Part shown: in pieces, positions 62,480 to 64,000 of the stretch
How the letters are laid out: each line of letters opens with the position of its first letter
Position numbering within the stretch: position 1 is the first letter of the stretch
Origin: Pseudomonas grimontii
GTDB taxonomy: Bacteria > Pseudomonadota > Gammaproteobacteria > Pseudomonadales > Pseudomonadaceae
Reading direction: 5' to 3'
Assembly: GCF_007858185.1 (NCBI RefSeq)
Contig: NZ_VFES01000010.1
Location: forward strand, 186,001 to 250,000
DNA: 64,000 bases
Notes under the pieces: generated by a model
What the model saw: the letters and a program-made list of their open reading frames with translations, nothing else
What the model was told of the DNA's origin: nothing
Databases searched by the model: none
Program-made: the position numbers and the translations under genes

Positions 62480-63898
62480 TTAACGCTTCGCCGAGGCAAG
62501 CAGGGTGGAGCGCTCCTGGTCCATGCGCGCCATCAGAGGCTGGCTCTGTTGCATAAAGCGCGCGCGTTCGGCCTTGGCGATCGGGTCGGCCATCGGCAGT
62601 TTCTGGCCCAATGGGTCAACGTGCACACCATTGACCTGGAATTCATAGTGCAAGTGCGGGCCGGTGGACAGGCCAGTTGTGCCGATATAACCGATCACTT
62701 GGCCCTGCTTGACATTGCCGCCAGTTTTCACACCCTTGGCGAAACCTTGCATATGGCCGTACAGGGTGCGGTAGGTGTTGCCGTGCTGGATGATCACCGT
62801 GTTGCCGTAGCCACCACGACGCCCTGCGAGCAGGACCTTGCCATCACCGGCCGCCTTGATAGGCGTACCGCGAGGTGCGGCATAGTCGACGCCTTTGTGG
62901 GCGCGGATTTTGTTCAGAATTGGATGCTTGCGACCCATGGAGAAACGCGAGCTAATACGAGCGAAATCCACCGGGGTGCGGATGAAGGCCTTGCGCATGC
63001 TGTTGCCATCGGCGGTGTAGTAGCTGCTGTTGCCTTGCTTATTGGTGTAGCGCACGGCGGTATAGGTCTTGCCGCGGTTGGTGAAGCGTGCGGAGAGAAT
63101 GTTGCCGGTGCCGATCACTTTGCCGTTGGCGACTTTCTGCTCATAGATTACGTCGAATTCATCGCCCTGACGGATGTCCTGGGCGAAATCGATGTCGTAA
63201 CCAAACACGCTGGCCATGTCCATGGTCATGCTATGGGACAAGCCGGCGCGAGCGGCAGATTGCGACAGCGAGCTGTTGATCACGCCGTGAACGTAGGCGG
63301 AACGCATGACTGGCTTGGTGGTGATGCGGTTGAACGCAAAGCCTTTGGCGCCCTTGGTCAGGGAGATGCTTTCAAGATCGCTGACGTTAGTGTGCAGGTT
63401 GTTCAACTGACCGTCTGGTGTCAGTTCGAACTCAAGTTTCTGGCCGTGTTTGAGCTGGGTGAATTGCTTGGCTTGTTTATCGCTGGCCAGCACGTCGTTA
63501 ACGGTGGCCGCGGGAAGGCCTACTTTCTCGAACAGGGTAGAGAGCGTATCGCCTTTCGCCACGATTACTTCGCGGTGTTGAGGGTTCCTGGCGGCGTCTG
63601 CTACGGGCGTTTGCTGTTCTTGAGCGGCTTGCTGGGTATCTTCCGGCGTGTTTTCGATCTGGGCAAAAGGCGATTCAGTTGGAGTATTTGTGGCTTTTTG
63701 GGCATCGGAAGCGTCTTGATCTTGTGTCAGTTGCTCAACCGGACTCTCCAAGTCAAGGCTCAGGGATGTTCGTTTGGCTTCTACGTCACTGGAAGGGAAT
63801 GCCAGGAGTGCCAAGCTGAGAAGGGCGGCGATACCACTTGCAGCGAGCAGGTGGGTCTTCGGGTAAAGCGGCGGCGCTTTAGACGGTTCAGTGGTCAT
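62480..63898 (-). CDS. mepM: MepM-like murein DD-endopeptidase (M23), membrane-anchored
   Basis: 472 residues: short cytoplasmic tail, one N-terminal membrane helix (about 18-37), a LysM-like domain (about 107-160, VIVAKGDTLSTLFEKVGL), an OapA-like region and the LytM/M23 domain with zinc ligands H-x6-D (HKGVDYAAP) and HLHYEF. Cuts peptidoglycan crosslinks during growth. ATG at 63898 was chosen; an in-frame ATG at 63943 would add 15 residues. tyrS is expected to the right, outside the window. Confidence 0.93.
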   Translation of the reverse strand: MTTEPSKAPPLYPKTHLLAASGIAALLSLALLAFPSSDVEAKRTSLSLDLESPVEQLTQDQDASDAQKATNTPTESPFAQIENTPEDTQQAAQEQQTPVADAARNPQHREVIVAKGDTLSTLFEKVGLPAATVNDVLASDKQAKQFTQLKHGQKLEFELTPDGQLNNLHTNVSDLESISLTKGAKGFAFNRITTKPVMRSAYVHGVINSSLSQSAARAGLSHSMTMDMASVFGYDIDFAQDIRQGDEFDVIYEQKVANGKVIGTGNILSARFTNRGKTYTAVRYTNKQGNSSYYTADGNSMRKAFIRTPVDFARISSRFSMGRKHPILNKIRAHKGVDYAAPRGTPIKAAGDGKVLLAGRRGGYGNTVIIQHGNTYRTLYGHMQGFAKGVKTGGNVKQGQVIGYIGTTGLSTGPHLHYEFQVNGVHVDPLGQKLPMADPIAKAERARFMQQSQPLMARMDQERSTLLASAKR

Positions 63899-64000
63899 AG
63901 GTAATTTTGACTTTGAAGATGAAATGGAAAAGATGAATGACATGATGAAGATGAAATAACTGTATAAAATATAACCAAATCATCTGGGGCGCAAGCTCGC
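63899..64000. promoter_or_regulatory. mepM upstream region at the window edge
   Basis: AT-rich. The minus strand has TTTTATACAG, a likely -10. The leader contains two direct copies of GAAGATGAAAT on the plus strand (63915-63925 and 63947-63957). The rightmost bases approach the next gene and cannot be judged. Confidence 0.4.

Overview
The window is a stretch of core chromosome from a Pseudomonas of the P. fluorescens group. The evidence is the gene order (pqq-dav, rmcA-tRNA-rpoD-dnaG-rpsU, tsaD-plsY-folBK-cca, spoVR-yeaH-prkA, apaHG-rsmA-pdxA-surA-lptD, amgK-murU, agtSR-agtABCD, rpe-gph-trpEGDC, vfr, coq7, argC-erpA-anmK-mepM), high GC with GC-rich third codon positions, and REP/REPIN repeats of the GTGGGAGGGGGCTTGC and GTAGGAGCGAGC types that are common in that group. 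I see no insertion sequence, prophage, CRISPR array, restriction or toxin-antitoxin module. It reads as vertically inherited housekeeping DNA with small repeats between genes.

Layout. Positions 1-8.2 kb, all minus strand: an Lrp-type regulator, davB and davA (lysine to 5-aminovalerate), then pqqF, pqqA, pqqB, pqqC, pqqD and the start of pqqE, which runs off the left edge. 8.2-9.7 kb: a LysR regulator divergent from a VOC-fold protein. 9.7-18.2 kb, minus: a tRNA with anticodon CAU, the c-di-GMP protein rmcA, and the macromolecular synthesis genes rpoD, dnaG and rpsU. 18.4-22.3 kb: tsaD, plsY, folB, folK, cca. 22.3-27.2 kb, minus: prkA-yeaH-spoVR. 27.5-35.1 kb, minus: lptD-surA-pdxA-rsmA-apaG-apaH-glpE, mostly with overlapping stop and start codons. 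35.2-37.7 kb, plus: amgK-murU and a TerB/DnaJ protein. 37.7-46.1 kb: a DUF3530 protein, then the two-component pair agtSR and the ABC transporter agtABCD. 46.2-53.8 kb, plus: an iron-type alcohol dehydrogenase, rpe, gph, trpE, trpGDC and a lipoate-ligase-like gene. 53.8-64 kb: vfr, an OsmC protein, coq7, a HIT protein, an SDR, a DUF805 protein, a nitronate monooxygenase-like gene, hemJ, argC, erpA, anmK and mepM.

How genes work together. DavB and DavA make 5-aminovalerate from lysine, while AgtABCD under AgtSR is the known uptake route for 5-aminovalerate and GABA. AmgK and MurU (the MurNAc recycling bypass), AnmK (anhydro-MurNAc kinase) and MepM (murein hydrolase) make the window rich in peptidoglycan turnover functions. 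SurA and LptD connect outer-membrane folding and LPS export.

No undescribed multi-gene system was found. The most interesting signals are small: a transcription terminator whose 3' arm is also the ribosome binding site of cca; a REP doublet that supplies the stop codons of both convergent genes folK and cca; a 28-bp perfect palindrome inside the prkA operon; palindromes in the agtA and erpA promoter regions; a tRNA promoter that uses the rmcA stop codon; and a large extracytoplasmic insertion in the permease AgtC. Functions are inferred from sequence patterns and recalled gene families; no database search was run.
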